Of a stretch of DNA of 30,652 nt, positions 1 through 8,124 are shown in pieces. The notes under the pieces are model-generated. The model worked only from the letters and a program-made list of their open reading frames with translations. It did not search any database and was not told the DNA's origin. The position numbers were made by a program, and so were the translations under genes. The DNA lies in the NCBI GenBank assembly GCA_045580835.1, contig JAZNOM010000081.1:1-30652 (forward strand), in the 5' to 3' direction. Numbering within the stretch: the stretch's first letter is position 1; each line of letters opens with the position of its first letter. Source of the DNA: UMGS902 sp045580835. Lineage in GTDB: Bacteria; Bacillota; Clostridia; Oscillospirales; CAG-272.

Positions 1-147
1 TGCGCCGGCTTTTTTACTCCTTAAAAACCGCGTGCGGTCGAGCACGACCTTTAGGTCGTCAGGTGCTTTAGCACCTTGCACGCTGAGCGAACGGTTTTGC
101 TCCACTTCAAAATGCTTGCATTTTGAAGTGATTAGATAAACTTTAAT
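1..147 (-). repeat. cluster of short hairpins in the 3' region of the P-loop gene
   Basis: This gene-free stretch is packed with inverted repeats. The clearest is a 13-bp perfect stem, arms 103-115 and 118-130, lying 18 bases beyond the stop codon of the minus-strand gene. Two 6-bp stems with four-base loops follow at 44-59 and 61-76; both loops read TTTA on the plus strand. A 5-bp stem occupies 27-38, and on the minus strand it is followed by a run of five T, so it may act as a weak terminator. At 1-20 a GCCGG followed by a T run looks like the right arm of a plus-strand terminator whose left arm lies outside the window. The stems are visible; a role in 3' end formation or RNA stability is inferred. 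Confidence 0.5.
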
Positions 148-1125
148 TTACATTATCTTTTTCAATAACTTTTCGCTTTCTTCGTTCACGCGGTCATAGT
201 CCACGTAATCACGATAGATTTTCTCAATTTTATCATGCGTATAAAGTGATTTTGCAAGTTCTTCTATAGCGCGTTTAACAAGGCGCTCAACCTCCGAAAG
301 CAAAAACTCCACATGCTGCGGCACATTGCCGCAAAAGTCGCCAAGACTGTCGCCGCCGTCCTTTATTGCCACTGTACCGCCGTCAAATGCTATTGCATGC
401 GGATATTCCGGCACAACAAAATCATAAAACACTTCGGCGCGCTTGCCTAAAAGCATTTTTAACACTTCGCAAAGCGCAACTTCACCGACGATACCTGAAA
501 AAGCAACAATGTCTTGTGGTAAAAAAGTATCACTATAATCGACGACTCCCATCGGTGTCGCACTGCGCGCGAACAGTTCCCTTTTTTCGCCGTTTTGAAC
601 ATCTCCTAAAACCTCTGATAAACGTCCGTGGAGCTTATCAAGGTCAACTGCATCACTCGCCGCCGAAATAGCCTCCTTTTTCAGCGCGTATGCCGCGCCA
701 AGCATCGCATAAGCCGCATTGTAATGTTTTTTATTCTCCGCAAGCAAGATTTCAACCTCACCCCTATTAGCGGCGAACTCACGGTAATTCTTAAAATGAC
801 CAAGGTCAACCACCTCGTCGCAAATCCCCGGTAAAACAGGATCAATGCTATGCGGCGAAGTTCCGTCCAGCAATACAATTCCTTTTTCAATTACGCGAAC
901 CGCATCAAGACTTGACGGGTCGGATGCGCAGTGAAACTCCTCTATACTATAACCTTTCTCCAAAGCAAGTTTGGCAACTTTTTTCATCAACGTGTTTTTT
1001 CCGACACCGGGACCGCCCTTCAGCACATAGGTATAGTGTGCCTTTTCCCATGTCGGAACAATTCCACTAAATCTCGAAAAAAAGCCCTTGCCGCTGTTTG
1101 CTCCGGGAAAATACTGTTTTATCAT
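148..1125 (-). CDS. PRK06851-type P-loop ATPase-like protein, degenerate nucleotide site
   Basis: The protein has 325 residues. The ATG at 1125 is chosen because GAGGTGA sits about 5 bases upstream; an in-frame GTG nine bases earlier lies inside that ribosome binding site. It resembles a family of uncharacterised Firmicute ATPases (I recall PRK06851) built from two similar P-loop halves. The first half carries GGPGVGKNT at residues 37-45, so the Walker A Ser/Thr after the lysine is Asn44 (codon AAC). HCASDPSSLDAV and a DGTSPH motif follow, as in the family. The second half keeps the flanking pattern (ATPMGVVDY, then YPHAIAFDGG), but where the second P-loop should be it reads SGIVGEV. It is predicted cytoplasmic, without signal peptide or membrane segment. 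It is divergently placed from the secreted protein at 1246. Nucleotide binding is doubtful and the cellular role is unknown. Confidence 0.75.
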   Translation of the reverse strand: MIKQYFPGANSGKGFFSRFSGIVPTWEKAHYTYVLKGGPGVGKNTLMKKVAKLALEKGYSIEEFHCASDPSSLDAVRVIEKGIVLLDGTSPHSIDPVLPGICDEVVDLGHFKNYREFAANRGEVEILLAENKKHYNAAYAMLGAAYALKKEAISAASDAVDLDKLHGRLSEVLGDVQNGEKRELFARSATPMGVVDYSDTFLPQDIVAFSGIVGEVALCEVLKMLLGKRAEVFYDFVVPEYPHAIAFDGGTVAIKDGGDSLGDFCGNVPQHVEFLLSEVERLVKRAIEELAKSLYTHDKIEKIYRDYVDYDRVNEESEKLLKKIM

Positions 1126-1187
1126 AGAAATCACCTCGTCTTATATTATGTTAGATTAACCGGAATATTGCATTTCCAAATTTACTA

Positions 1188-1216
1188 TTGCAATAATTGT
1201 TACAATAATATATAAT
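1188..1216 (+). promoter_or_regulatory. predicted sigma-A promoter for the dockerin/GH43-like gene
   Basis: TTGCAA at 1188-1193 and TATAAT at 1211-1216 are separated by 17 bases. They lie about 30 bases upstream of the GGAGG ribosome binding site at 1235-1239. Predicted from sequence only. Confidence 0.55.
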
Positions 1217-1245
1217 AAGGTTAATAAATGTTTTGGAGGCATATT

Positions 1246-2568
1246 ATGAAAAAAATCATTTCTGCTTTTGTACTGATAGGGATGCTCTTCTCTTTGTTTG
1301 CCGTTGGCGCGTCCGCTGCTTATGTTGCCCCCACTATTGCAGACGCTCTCACAATCATCAAAGGCATTTTGAACAACTCCACCGACCTTGCACACGACGT
1401 AAATAACGACGGTACCGTTGGTCTTAAAGACGCAATCTACGGCGTAAAGCGTGTACTCTGGGCAGACGAAATTCCAGATACTGAAAACGTACAGCTTTTC
1501 GGCACCTCCACTTCTTCCGACCAATATACCTACAACTACTGTCCTTCTATCATGGAAGAAGCTGACGGCACGCTCCACGTTTACTACTGCACAAATAAAG
1601 GTGACACGTATAAAGGCGGTATTTTTAATACTACAACTTATATGAAGTACATCGACTATATCGGATACCGCACAGGTACACCCAATGGCGACGGCACATA
1701 CACATGGAGCAACGAATCAATAGTGCTCTCCCCCTCCGCATCCGATATGTGGGACGGTAAGCATACTTGCGATCCCTCTGTAATCAAGGGTTCTTTCGAC
1801 TATAACGGTACAAACTACTCCTACCTCATGGCATACCTCGGCTGTATGGTTACAGACTTTAACAATGACGGTATTGATGATGATATCAATGATATCGGTC
1901 TTGCGGTTGCAAACTCGCCAGCAGGTCCTTGGGTAAAGGTTGGCACCGCTCCTATTGTTGACTATACTTATGACGAAACATCCTCTAACAACTGGGGCGT
2001 TGGTCAGCCCTCTCTTGTAAACAAGGGCGGCGCAGATAGCGGAGAGGTCTGGTTCTTCTACACATGCGGAGACAAAACCAGCACTCGTACCATCGTTCGC
2101 GAAGCAGATTTCTCCGACCTTGACAACCCCATTATGGGTGATGAAATCAATCTCAGGGACAACGGTCTTATCCTTACTACCACCGGAGCAGACAGTATCA
2201 TTAATAACGCCGACTTTGCTTATGACGATGCAAGAGGAGTGCTTTACTCAGCTTCCGGCTGTCATCCGTTCCCCTCAACGGCTCCAAGCTTCATCGCCGG
2301 TCAATTCAAAGTAAACTCCTTCCGTTTCGGCGGCACTGATATTCAGGAAATTAACGATAGCAATTCTTCCGCAGGAAAGTGGAAATACCTTGCAACCGTT
2401 GGCAGTGACGACACAGGCTTTGCACGTAACCACAACGTAGGTCTTGTGCGCGATGAATACGGTCACACAAGCGGAAATCTTCTTACCGTTTTCTATACGG
2501 TTTCTGAAGAACTTTCTTCATTCGTTGAAAGAACATACAGAATTCACTCCATGACCTTTGTAAAATAA
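1246..2568 (+). CDS. secreted protein: dockerin-like segment plus GH43-like beta-propeller
   Basis: The protein has 440 residues. The start at 1246 is preferred because GGAGG ends six bases upstream; an ATG at 1228 has no such site. Residues 1-25 form a signal peptide (Lys-Lys, hydrophobic core, ASA-A cleavage region). Residues 30-71 resemble a type I dockerin: a helix without a calcium loop, then a complete 12-residue calcium loop at 51-62 (D51, N53, D55, D62) and a second helix. From about residue 81 the protein reads like a five-bladed propeller of the GH43/GH32 superfamily, with repeated blade motifs: CPSI, CDPSV and GQPSL, each followed by aromatic strands such as LHVYY. The first blade has Cys where GH43 enzymes carry the catalytic base Asp. 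A second calcium-loop-like DFNNDGIDDD occurs near residue 200. It is likely extracellular and carbohydrate-active, but the substrate and even activity are uncertain. It is a single-gene unit with its own promoter and terminator. Confidence 0.75.
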   Translation: MKKIISAFVLIGMLFSLFAVGASAAYVAPTIADALTIIKGILNNSTDLAHDVNNDGTVGLKDAIYGVKRVLWADEIPDTENVQLFGTSTSSDQYTYNYCPSIMEEADGTLHVYYCTNKGDTYKGGIFNTTTYMKYIDYIGYRTGTPNGDGTYTWSNESIVLSPSASDMWDGKHTCDPSVIKGSFDYNGTNYSYLMAYLGCMVTDFNNDGIDDDINDIGLAVANSPAGPWVKVGTAPIVDYTYDETSSNNWGVGQPSLVNKGGADSGEVWFFYTCGDKTSTRTIVREADFSDLDNPIMGDEINLRDNGLILTTTGADSIINNADFAYDDARGVLYSASGCHPFPSTAPSFIAGQFKVNSFRFGGTDIQEINDSNSSAGKWKYLATVGSDDTGFARNHNVGLVRDEYGHTSGNLLTVFYTVSEELSSFVERTYRIHSMTFVK

Positions 2569-2575
2569 TAACCAA

Positions 2576-2613
2576 ACAACTCCCCGCAGAATTTGCGGGG
2601 AGTTGTAATTTTT
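2576..2613 (+). terminator. intrinsic terminator
   Basis: A perfect 13-bp stem (2576-2588 with 2594-2606) and a five-base loop are followed by AATTTTT. It starts 7 bases after the stop codon of the dockerin/GH43-like gene. Confidence 0.9.
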
Positions 2614-2720
2614 ATAGAATATTTTCAAAAATTAATTTTTTCTCGCCAATAATATTGATATTTTGCAAAATTTATGATATTTTATATTTGTTAATTCATT
2701 TTCGAAAGAAGGAACTTTTT

Positions 2721-3404
2721 ATGAAAAAGCTTTATACTGGCAAAACCAAAGATGTTTTCGAGCTTGACAACGGCAACGTAATGCTCAAGTTCAAAGACGA
2801 TTGCACCGGTAAAGACGGCGTATTTGATCCCGGCGAAAATACCGTTGGACTTACTATTGAGGGCATCGGCAAGGCAAATCTCCGCACCTCCGTTTACTAT
2901 TTTGACCTTCTTAAAGCAGCCGGCATCAAGACTCACTATGTCAGCGCAAACGTAGATGAAGCAACCATGGAAGTTCTTCCTGCAACCGTTTTCGGTCACG
3001 GACTTGAAGTTATCTGCCGCCTCGTTGCAACAGGCAGCTTTATCCGCAGATATGGCGAATACATCGCAGACGGCACTCCTCTTGAAGGCGGCTATGTAGA
3101 ATGCACATTCAAAAACGACGAAAAAGGCGACCCGCTGGTAACCGGCGAAGGTCTTGCAGCACTCGGCGTTATGTCCCCTGAAATGTTTGAAAGCATGAAA
3201 GAACAGACTCTTAAGATTACAAAGATCGTTGCTGACGACCTTAAAACTATCGGTCTTGACCTTTGGGACATCAAGTTTGAGTTTGGCTACAACAACGGTG
3301 AGGTTATTCTCATTGACGAAATTGCTTCCGGCAATATGCGCGTTTACAAGGACGGCAAGATTGTTGACCCCGTTGAGCTTACAAAGCTCATTCTCGCAAG
3401 ATAA
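2721..3404 (+). CDS. purC: phosphoribosylaminoimidazole-succinocarboxamide (SAICAR) synthase
   Basis: The protein has 227 residues. The start at 2721 follows an AAGAAGG site; the longer in-frame extension begins in A/T-rich leader and is not credible. The family joins aspartate to CAIR with ATP to make SAICAR in purine biosynthesis, in the cytosol. The N-terminus KLYTGKTKDVFEL matches the family's nucleotide-binding start. LEVICRLVATGSF matches the first family signature and LWDIKFEFG matches the second. The segment after DEI departs from the usual SPDTCRLWD: here it is ASGNMRVYKDGK. The length is typical. No other purine gene is nearby, and the gene has its own terminator, so it is a monocistronic, divergent copy. 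A paralog with altered substrate cannot be excluded. Confidence 0.85.
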   Translation: MKKLYTGKTKDVFELDNGNVMLKFKDDCTGKDGVFDPGENTVGLTIEGIGKANLRTSVYYFDLLKAAGIKTHYVSANVDEATMEVLPATVFGHGLEVICRLVATGSFIRRYGEYIADGTPLEGGYVECTFKNDEKGDPLVTGEGLAALGVMSPEMFESMKEQTLKITKIVADDLKTIGLDLWDIKFEFGYNNGEVILIDEIASGNMRVYKDGKIVDPVELTKLILAR

Positions 3405-3410
3405 ATATTT

Positions 3411-3440
3411 AAAGGCTCGCTTTCGCGAGCCTTTTTGTTA
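3411..3440 (+). terminator. intrinsic terminator of purC
   Basis: A 10-bp stem (3411-3420 with 3425-3434) with TTTC loop runs into a T tract, starting 7 bases after the purC stop codon. Confidence 0.9.
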
Positions 3441-3441
3441 C

Positions 3442-3474
3442 AAAAAGGGTATCCGCTTGGCGGATACCCTTTTA
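3442..3474 (-). terminator. intrinsic terminator of the convergent SGNH esterase gene
   Basis: A stem of about 13-14 bp spans 3442-3474 with a three-base loop. On the minus strand it ends in a T run just after the stop codon at 3477-3479. It stands back to back with the purC terminator. Confidence 0.85.
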
Positions 3475-3476
3475 TA

Positions 3477-6263
3477 TTATTTTACAAGTTCCTGAAGCGC
3501 GTGGAGCACGTCAAGAATTGATGTGAGCGGCTCAATACCGTAGTAGTACTTTTCGCCCATCTTTCTTCCGGAAACAATGCCCTTGAGGAGTGCAACTGCA
3601 TCACCGAAGTCGCCGGTGTTGCCGTCGCCGTCGAAGTCGAGAACACGACAAACTACGCTGTCAACGCCCTCGCCAACGGTGATGTTAACCGTACCGGTGT
3701 TCTGAGTCAAGTCATGTGCAATGGGATCTGCAGTGGAGCCACATGCACTGTGCTCACTGATACCCCAGATGCCCCAACCGTTAACGGTAGCGTTGATAGT
3801 ACCGGTGAGGTAGTTCATACCGTTGATACCGGTGTAGACTACATTGTTCTTGCCAACAGTTACGCCTTCGCCAACAGTTGCAGTCATTGTGCCGCTATAG
3901 ATACCGAAAGGAGCAGTGGAAGCGAAACGGCCGTTACCGAATACGAAGTTATAATAGTTACCGCCATTTACAATAACGGTACAGTCTGCATCGGAAGAAG
4001 CAGAAGCAACGCTGTCAAATGTAGCAGTAGCAGAAGGTTCAGCCTGAGCAAATACGTTGTGACCTGCATAGAAGTTCCACTTGCCTTCAGTCTTCACGGT
4101 ATCGGTGATTTCAACATTGTTGTAGCATCCGATGAGGGAAACAGCCTGACTTCCGCTCTTGAGAGTTACATTATCAATCTTAACATCGGTGCCAATCTTA
4201 AGGGTATTTGCATCAGGAGTGTAAAGAACTGCATCTTCGCCCTCGCCTACGATTGTAAGCTTGGAGGGAGCCATAGAAAGGTACGCATTGCCGCCTGCCT
4301 TTCCACCCTGATCGTCTACAAAGGTAGAAGTACCCATAATGTGGAGTGTAACCTCTGCATCGCGCTTCATAAGGTCAAATGCATACTCGATACTCTTAAT
4401 CGGGTCATCCTTTGTACCTGTACCGAACTTTGCGTTTTTGCCGCTGTCGGAAACATAGATTTCAGTGAGGTGGTAATCCTCTGCAGGAGCAGTTTTATTT
4501 TCAGTCCAAGCCTCATAGCAAGCCTTGCCCATCATATCAAGACCGGGAGCTGCGGGATGAAGATGCTCATGCGCCTTGCCGCTTTCGTCCTGGAAGAGCT
4601 TGTCGGAAATCGCAGCGTCAAGGGTAAGACCGTAAAGGTCAACGAATACGTACTTGGAGTTTTCAGCCGCAAGTTTCTTTGCAATCTTTTCCTGCGTAGG
4701 ACGCATTACCGCAGACGCACGGTGGTCAGCAATGTGGTTTGTTGTGTAACGGTAGATAGCATTGGTGATGAAAACTTTGTCTGCTACCTTACCCATTTCG
4801 GTAATGAAATATTCGTACTGCTTTTCAAACTCGAGAAGCGCACCGTTTGTGCCGCCTGCGCCCTGTGCGTCATTTGTACCCATCGCAAAGAATACAATGT
4901 CAGCATCGGTCTCGTTTCTTACGATATCCCATGTGAAGAGGTCACCGTAGTAACGGCCGTTTGAAGGGAGAAAGCCGGATGCGGAAACGCCGAAGTTACC
5001 AACGATAACTTCTTTGCCTGCCGCTTCGCAGTATGCAAGGAACTTCGCGGGATAGGACTCGGTAAGGCGTTCTACATTTGCCGCAGTAGGAGCATAACCC
5101 TCGGTGATGGAGTCGCCAATAAATACTACGCGGGTAGGCTCTGTGTATTCCTGTTCAACATTATTCACCACGTCGAAACGAACGGGTTCAATAGTAACGC
5201 CGGAATACTTAAGAGTAGCCTTGTTTTCGCTGCCCTCATAAGCCTTAACCTGAGTTGCGTCAAATACGGTGCCTGCCTTAAAGGTGCCGCCGACAACGGT
5301 AACATCAAAGTTACCTCTCATTACCTGAGTATAAGCAGCCTGAGTGTAGTACGCAACCAAGCTTCCGCCGTTGAAGGTACCGCCCTCAATGTTGATAGCA
5401 ATATCACCGTCGATTGCATAGTATTTAGCATCGGTGGAAAGAATCACGCTATTTTCGGCAGGACCTGCGGGGATAGTACCCATTCTGCCCTGCGCATAAA
5501 TGGGAGAATTGAAGGTGCCGCCGTAAATATTAAGAGTAGCATCGTCGGCAAGAATGGACATACCCGAAATCGAGAACGTATTGTAATTCTTGTTGTTGGA
5601 TGTGAGAGTATAGTTGCCTGCAACGCCGAATGTACCGTTATGGATTGTGATGGTAATAGGGGCTGCGATAGAGCCTACATAGTCGGAAATGCCCGAACGA
5701 AGGCTACCGCCGCCGAAGCGTGCAAAAGTACCGTTATTAACAGTGATTGAATAAGGAATCTCTGTAACAGCTGCCTTGTCGTCTGCAACTTCGCCGAGGT
5801 GAACGCCGCCGAAGAAGTTGATGCTTCCGCCGCCGCTGGAAGTTACAACAAAGTTTTCGGTAAATACAACGTTGTTGAAACCGCCGAATAAGAAACACGC
5901 ATAGTTTGCGGTTACATCAAGGGGACAGTCAAAGGTAACAACATTGTTATTAGTGCTGTTTGCAAGCTGAAAACGTTGGGAAACGAGCAACTTTGCACCG
6001 TTCTGTGCGGTAAAGGTAAGGTCAGCAGACTGTTCGGGAACAGTTGTCTTTACACTTACAGAAGTGTCACCTACCAAGATAACCTGACCGCCCTCGCCGC
6101 CAAGTGCTTCAATTGCGCCTGCAATGGTTCCGATTGGAGTTGTTGCGGATGTACCGTCGCCGGTACCGCCGTCTTTGACATAAACATCTTTTGCGCTTAC
6201 ACTGAATGCAAGAAGAGATACGAGCAAAAGTGCCGTCAAAAACAAAAAGATTTTTTTGTTCAT
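3477..6263 (-). CDS. secreted SGNH/GDSL esterase with beta-helix-like flanks and C-terminal dockerin-like segment
   Basis: The protein has 928 residues. The ATG at 6263 is preceded by GAAAGG; an upstream in-frame TTG has no ribosome site. Residues 1-24 form a signal peptide. Residues 26-360 are Gly/Asn-rich, with repeated short strands such as NNGTF, HNGTFG and GGTF, typical of a right-handed beta-helix. Residues 378-590 form an SGNH hydrolase: block I GDSITEG with nucleophile Ser385, block II around Gly425, block III GTND at 462-465, and block V with His569 in HLHP. The usual Asp of the DxxH pair is Glu566. A second beta-helix-like region (601-870) starts with EIYVSDSG. Residues 873-925 resemble a dockerin: a calcium-loop-like DFDGDGNTG at 876-884, then a helix, then a second helix lacking its loop. 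SGNH enzymes of this type often remove acetyl or other ester groups from plant polysaccharides; the substrate here is unknown. Confidence 0.8.
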   Translation of the reverse strand: MNKKIFLFLTALLLVSLLAFSVSAKDVYVKDGGTGDGTSATTPIGTIAGAIEALGGEGGQVILVGDTSVSVKTTVPEQSADLTFTAQNGAKLLVSQRFQLANSTNNNVVTFDCPLDVTANYACFLFGGFNNVVFTENFVVTSSGGGSINFFGGVHLGEVADDKAAVTEIPYSITVNNGTFARFGGGSLRSGISDYVGSIAAPITITIHNGTFGVAGNYTLTSNNKNYNTFSISGMSILADDATLNIYGGTFNSPIYAQGRMGTIPAGPAENSVILSTDAKYYAIDGDIAINIEGGTFNGGSLVAYYTQAAYTQVMRGNFDVTVVGGTFKAGTVFDATQVKAYEGSENKATLKYSGVTIEPVRFDVVNNVEQEYTEPTRVVFIGDSITEGYAPTAANVERLTESYPAKFLAYCEAAGKEVIVGNFGVSASGFLPSNGRYYGDLFTWDIVRNETDADIVFFAMGTNDAQGAGGTNGALLEFEKQYEYFITEMGKVADKVFITNAIYRYTTNHIADHRASAVMRPTQEKIAKKLAAENSKYVFVDLYGLTLDAAISDKLFQDESGKAHEHLHPAAPGLDMMGKACYEAWTENKTAPAEDYHLTEIYVSDSGKNAKFGTGTKDDPIKSIEYAFDLMKRDAEVTLHIMGTSTFVDDQGGKAGGNAYLSMAPSKLTIVGEGEDAVLYTPDANTLKIGTDVKIDNVTLKSGSQAVSLIGCYNNVEITDTVKTEGKWNFYAGHNVFAQAEPSATATFDSVASASSDADCTVIVNGGNYYNFVFGNGRFASTAPFGIYSGTMTATVGEGVTVGKNNVVYTGINGMNYLTGTINATVNGWGIWGISEHSACGSTADPIAHDLTQNTGTVNITVGEGVDSVVCRVLDFDGDGNTGDFGDAVALLKGIVSGRKMGEKYYYGIEPLTSILDVLHALQELVK

Positions 6264-6311
6264 ATTGTACAACCTTTCTGCCTTTTTCAAGGCTTTTGTA
6301 TTCTAATTTTA

Positions 6312-6340
6312 ATAATATCATTATATAAAGAATAAATCAA
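6312..6340 (-). promoter_or_regulatory. predicted sigma-A promoter for the SGNH esterase gene
   Basis: On the minus strand TTGATT (6340 to 6335) and TATTAT (6317 to 6312) are spaced by 17 bases. They lie about 49 bases upstream of the chosen ATG. Confidence 0.55.
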
Positions 6341-6421
6341 GTAAAAACGTATGAATTTTTTAACATAATGTTTTGATTAAAAAATATTTTTCAAAAAATA
6401 CTACAAAATCCACCTTGTGTA

Positions 6422-6430
6422 TGTTATAAT
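6422..6430 (+). promoter_or_regulatory. predicted extended -10 promoter for the M23-like gene
   Basis: TGTTATAAT at 6422-6430 is an extended -10 element. No good -35 is visible 17 bases upstream. The start codon follows 30 bases later, behind GGAGG at 6449-6453. Confidence 0.5.
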
Positions 6431-6459
6431 TAAAAAAATAGGTTTATCGGAGGATACAG

Positions 6460-8124
6460 ATGAAAAACAACAAGTTTATAATCGCTTTGCTGATAATTGC
6501 ACTGTTTATCCCTGCGTATATCGGCATTGCAAACTATATTTATATAGAGAGCACACCCGTTACGCTTGACACGGCTACCGAAATTCAGATTAAAGATAAT
6601 ATTTCGGGAACTGTTTATGTTGAAAAGCCTGACAGCGAAATTGCAAAGCTCTTCAGCGAAATTGCAAACGGAACAAAATCTGTCAAAATAGACGAGCTTC
6701 CCACCGCACTTTCGGGCGAGAACAATTTTATCGTTTCATCGGTTGACGGGGCGCGCAAAACCGACTCGCTTTACTATATTTTGAAAGATTCGGGTACAGG
6801 TTACTTCGTAGATTCCAAAGGTGCGGCGTATAAAATTGATGCGGCGCAGGTTGCGGCATTTCTTGAAACAAAATATGCGCAAAGCCTTTACAGCGACGCA
6901 TACGTCCCCTCTCTCACAAACGGTGAAAACGTAATTCTTCCCACCGACTACACATGGGCATACACAACCGCAAGCGGTGCAAATACCATTGACGCGTCCG
7001 TAACGAAAAAGGCTGAAGAAGTTGTCACATACACAAGCAACAATGGCGCTTCTCTCGCTTTTGCACGCCAGCCTGATGTTTTCACCGTGACGGTTAAAGA
7101 CAAAAACGGCGGCGAGCTTTATAACGGAGACTACTCTGCTCTTACCGGAATCGACACCAAAATCAACTCCGTTATCACCATTGATGCATACGCTGTCTGG
7201 AACGAGTCCGAAACGATGCCGCACGGCGAGGCAAGCTACTCTTTTGTTATCGACATCGCAGCGCAGCCGGAGTTTATCATAGCATATAGCGGCGGCGCAA
7301 ACGAGGATTATGCTAAATTTGAACCCGGCGATATCGCATTGATTACGGCGGTTGGCATAGACAAGCCCGAAAAGATTACATTTACATCATCTCCTGCACT
7401 CACTCACGAGGGTAGCGAAATTGTACCCGTGTTCTACGGTGAGGGCAAGAATTGCTACGCATTCCTCCCCACCTCTTACGACACTGCCCCCGGTGACTAT
7501 GTATTTACATTCAATTATGAGGGTATTGACTATCCTATTAACGTAACACTTGCAAACAAGAAGTTTACAAACGCATCCGAATACAGCATCTCCAAGGAGC
7601 GTATTGCAGCAACCTACACCGAAGACACTCTCGCCGCATACGATGAGTTTGTTGCCGCAACGGTAAACGGCAATGACCACTCCACAAAGTATTTCACTTC
7701 CGAAAACTTCTCAATAGCCAACAGTGGTTACGCCGGTGGCGGCCTGCGCGGCTATGGCAAGCCCCGTCCGGTTCCCGCACTTAAGGCAAACTACCTCAAC
7801 GAGGGCATGGAGTTTACCATGTACAGCGGCAGCAAGGTTGTTTCCGTAATGGACGGCAAAGTAATTGCCGTAGGTTACACCGCATTCTCGGGCGATATTA
7901 TCGTTATCGACCACGGTTACGGACTCTTAAGCTGGTATCACAACCTCGATAAGGACAGCATCACCGTTAAGGTTGGCGACATCGTTAAAAACGGCGATGT
8001 TATCTGCTCAAAAATCGGCGACAGCGGCTTTACCAACGGACAAACTCTCCACTTCCGTCTTACCGTTGGAACCGTCCCCGTTTATGCATCCGACTTCTCG
8101 TGGGGTAGCGGAATTAAGTTTTAA
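6460..8124 (+). CDS. membrane-anchored M23/LytM-like protein, probably inactive
   Basis: The protein has 554 residues; GGAGG lies six bases before the ATG. An N-terminal uncleaved hydrophobic segment (residues 5-29) should anchor it, with the rest outside. Residues 30-420 are not recognised; they look like all-beta, extracytoplasmic material. The C-terminus (about 425-545) matches the M23 LytM fold: GSKVVSVMDGKVIAVG, then DIIVIDHGYGLLSWYHNL, then GDIVKNGDVICSKIGDSG and LHFRL. Key residues are altered. The zinc-binding HxGxD is N447-x-G-x-E451, and the final HxH is T529-L-H531; only His494 (YxHL) and His531 remain. Active M23 enzymes cut peptidoglycan cross-bridges, while degenerate ones such as SpoIIQ act as scaffolds. 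A structural or regulatory wall role is inferred. The stop codon lies inside the first stem of the downstream hairpin array. Confidence 0.8.
   Translation: MKNNKFIIALLIIALFIPAYIGIANYIYIESTPVTLDTATEIQIKDNISGTVYVEKPDSEIAKLFSEIANGTKSVKIDELPTALSGENNFIVSSVDGARKTDSLYYILKDSGTGYFVDSKGAAYKIDAAQVAAFLETKYAQSLYSDAYVPSLTNGENVILPTDYTWAYTTASGANTIDASVTKKAEEVVTYTSNNGASLAFARQPDVFTVTVKDKNGGELYNGDYSALTGIDTKINSVITIDAYAVWNESETMPHGEASYSFVIDIAAQPEFIIAYSGGANEDYAKFEPGDIALITAVGIDKPEKITFTSSPALTHEGSEIVPVFYGEGKNCYAFLPTSYDTAPGDYVFTFNYEGIDYPINVTLANKKFTNASEYSISKERIAATYTEDTLAAYDEFVAATVNGNDHSTKYFTSENFSIANSGYAGGGLRGYGKPRPVPALKANYLNEGMEFTMYSGSKVVSVMDGKVIAVGYTAFSGDIIVIDHGYGLLSWYHNLDKDSITVKVGDIVKNGDVICSKIGDSGFTNGQTLHFRLTVGTVPVYASDFSWGSGIKF

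Noticed and set aside
1..147. Transposon end or insertion-sequence remnant
   Set aside because: The inverted repeats are several separate small hairpins, not one terminal repeat, and no transposase fragment or target duplication is visible.
3714..4964. 416-codon plus-strand open frame
   Set aside because: It lies entirely antisense to the SGNH esterase gene, is rich in Cys and Val from the opposite strand's codon use, and has no ribosome binding site or recognisable motif.
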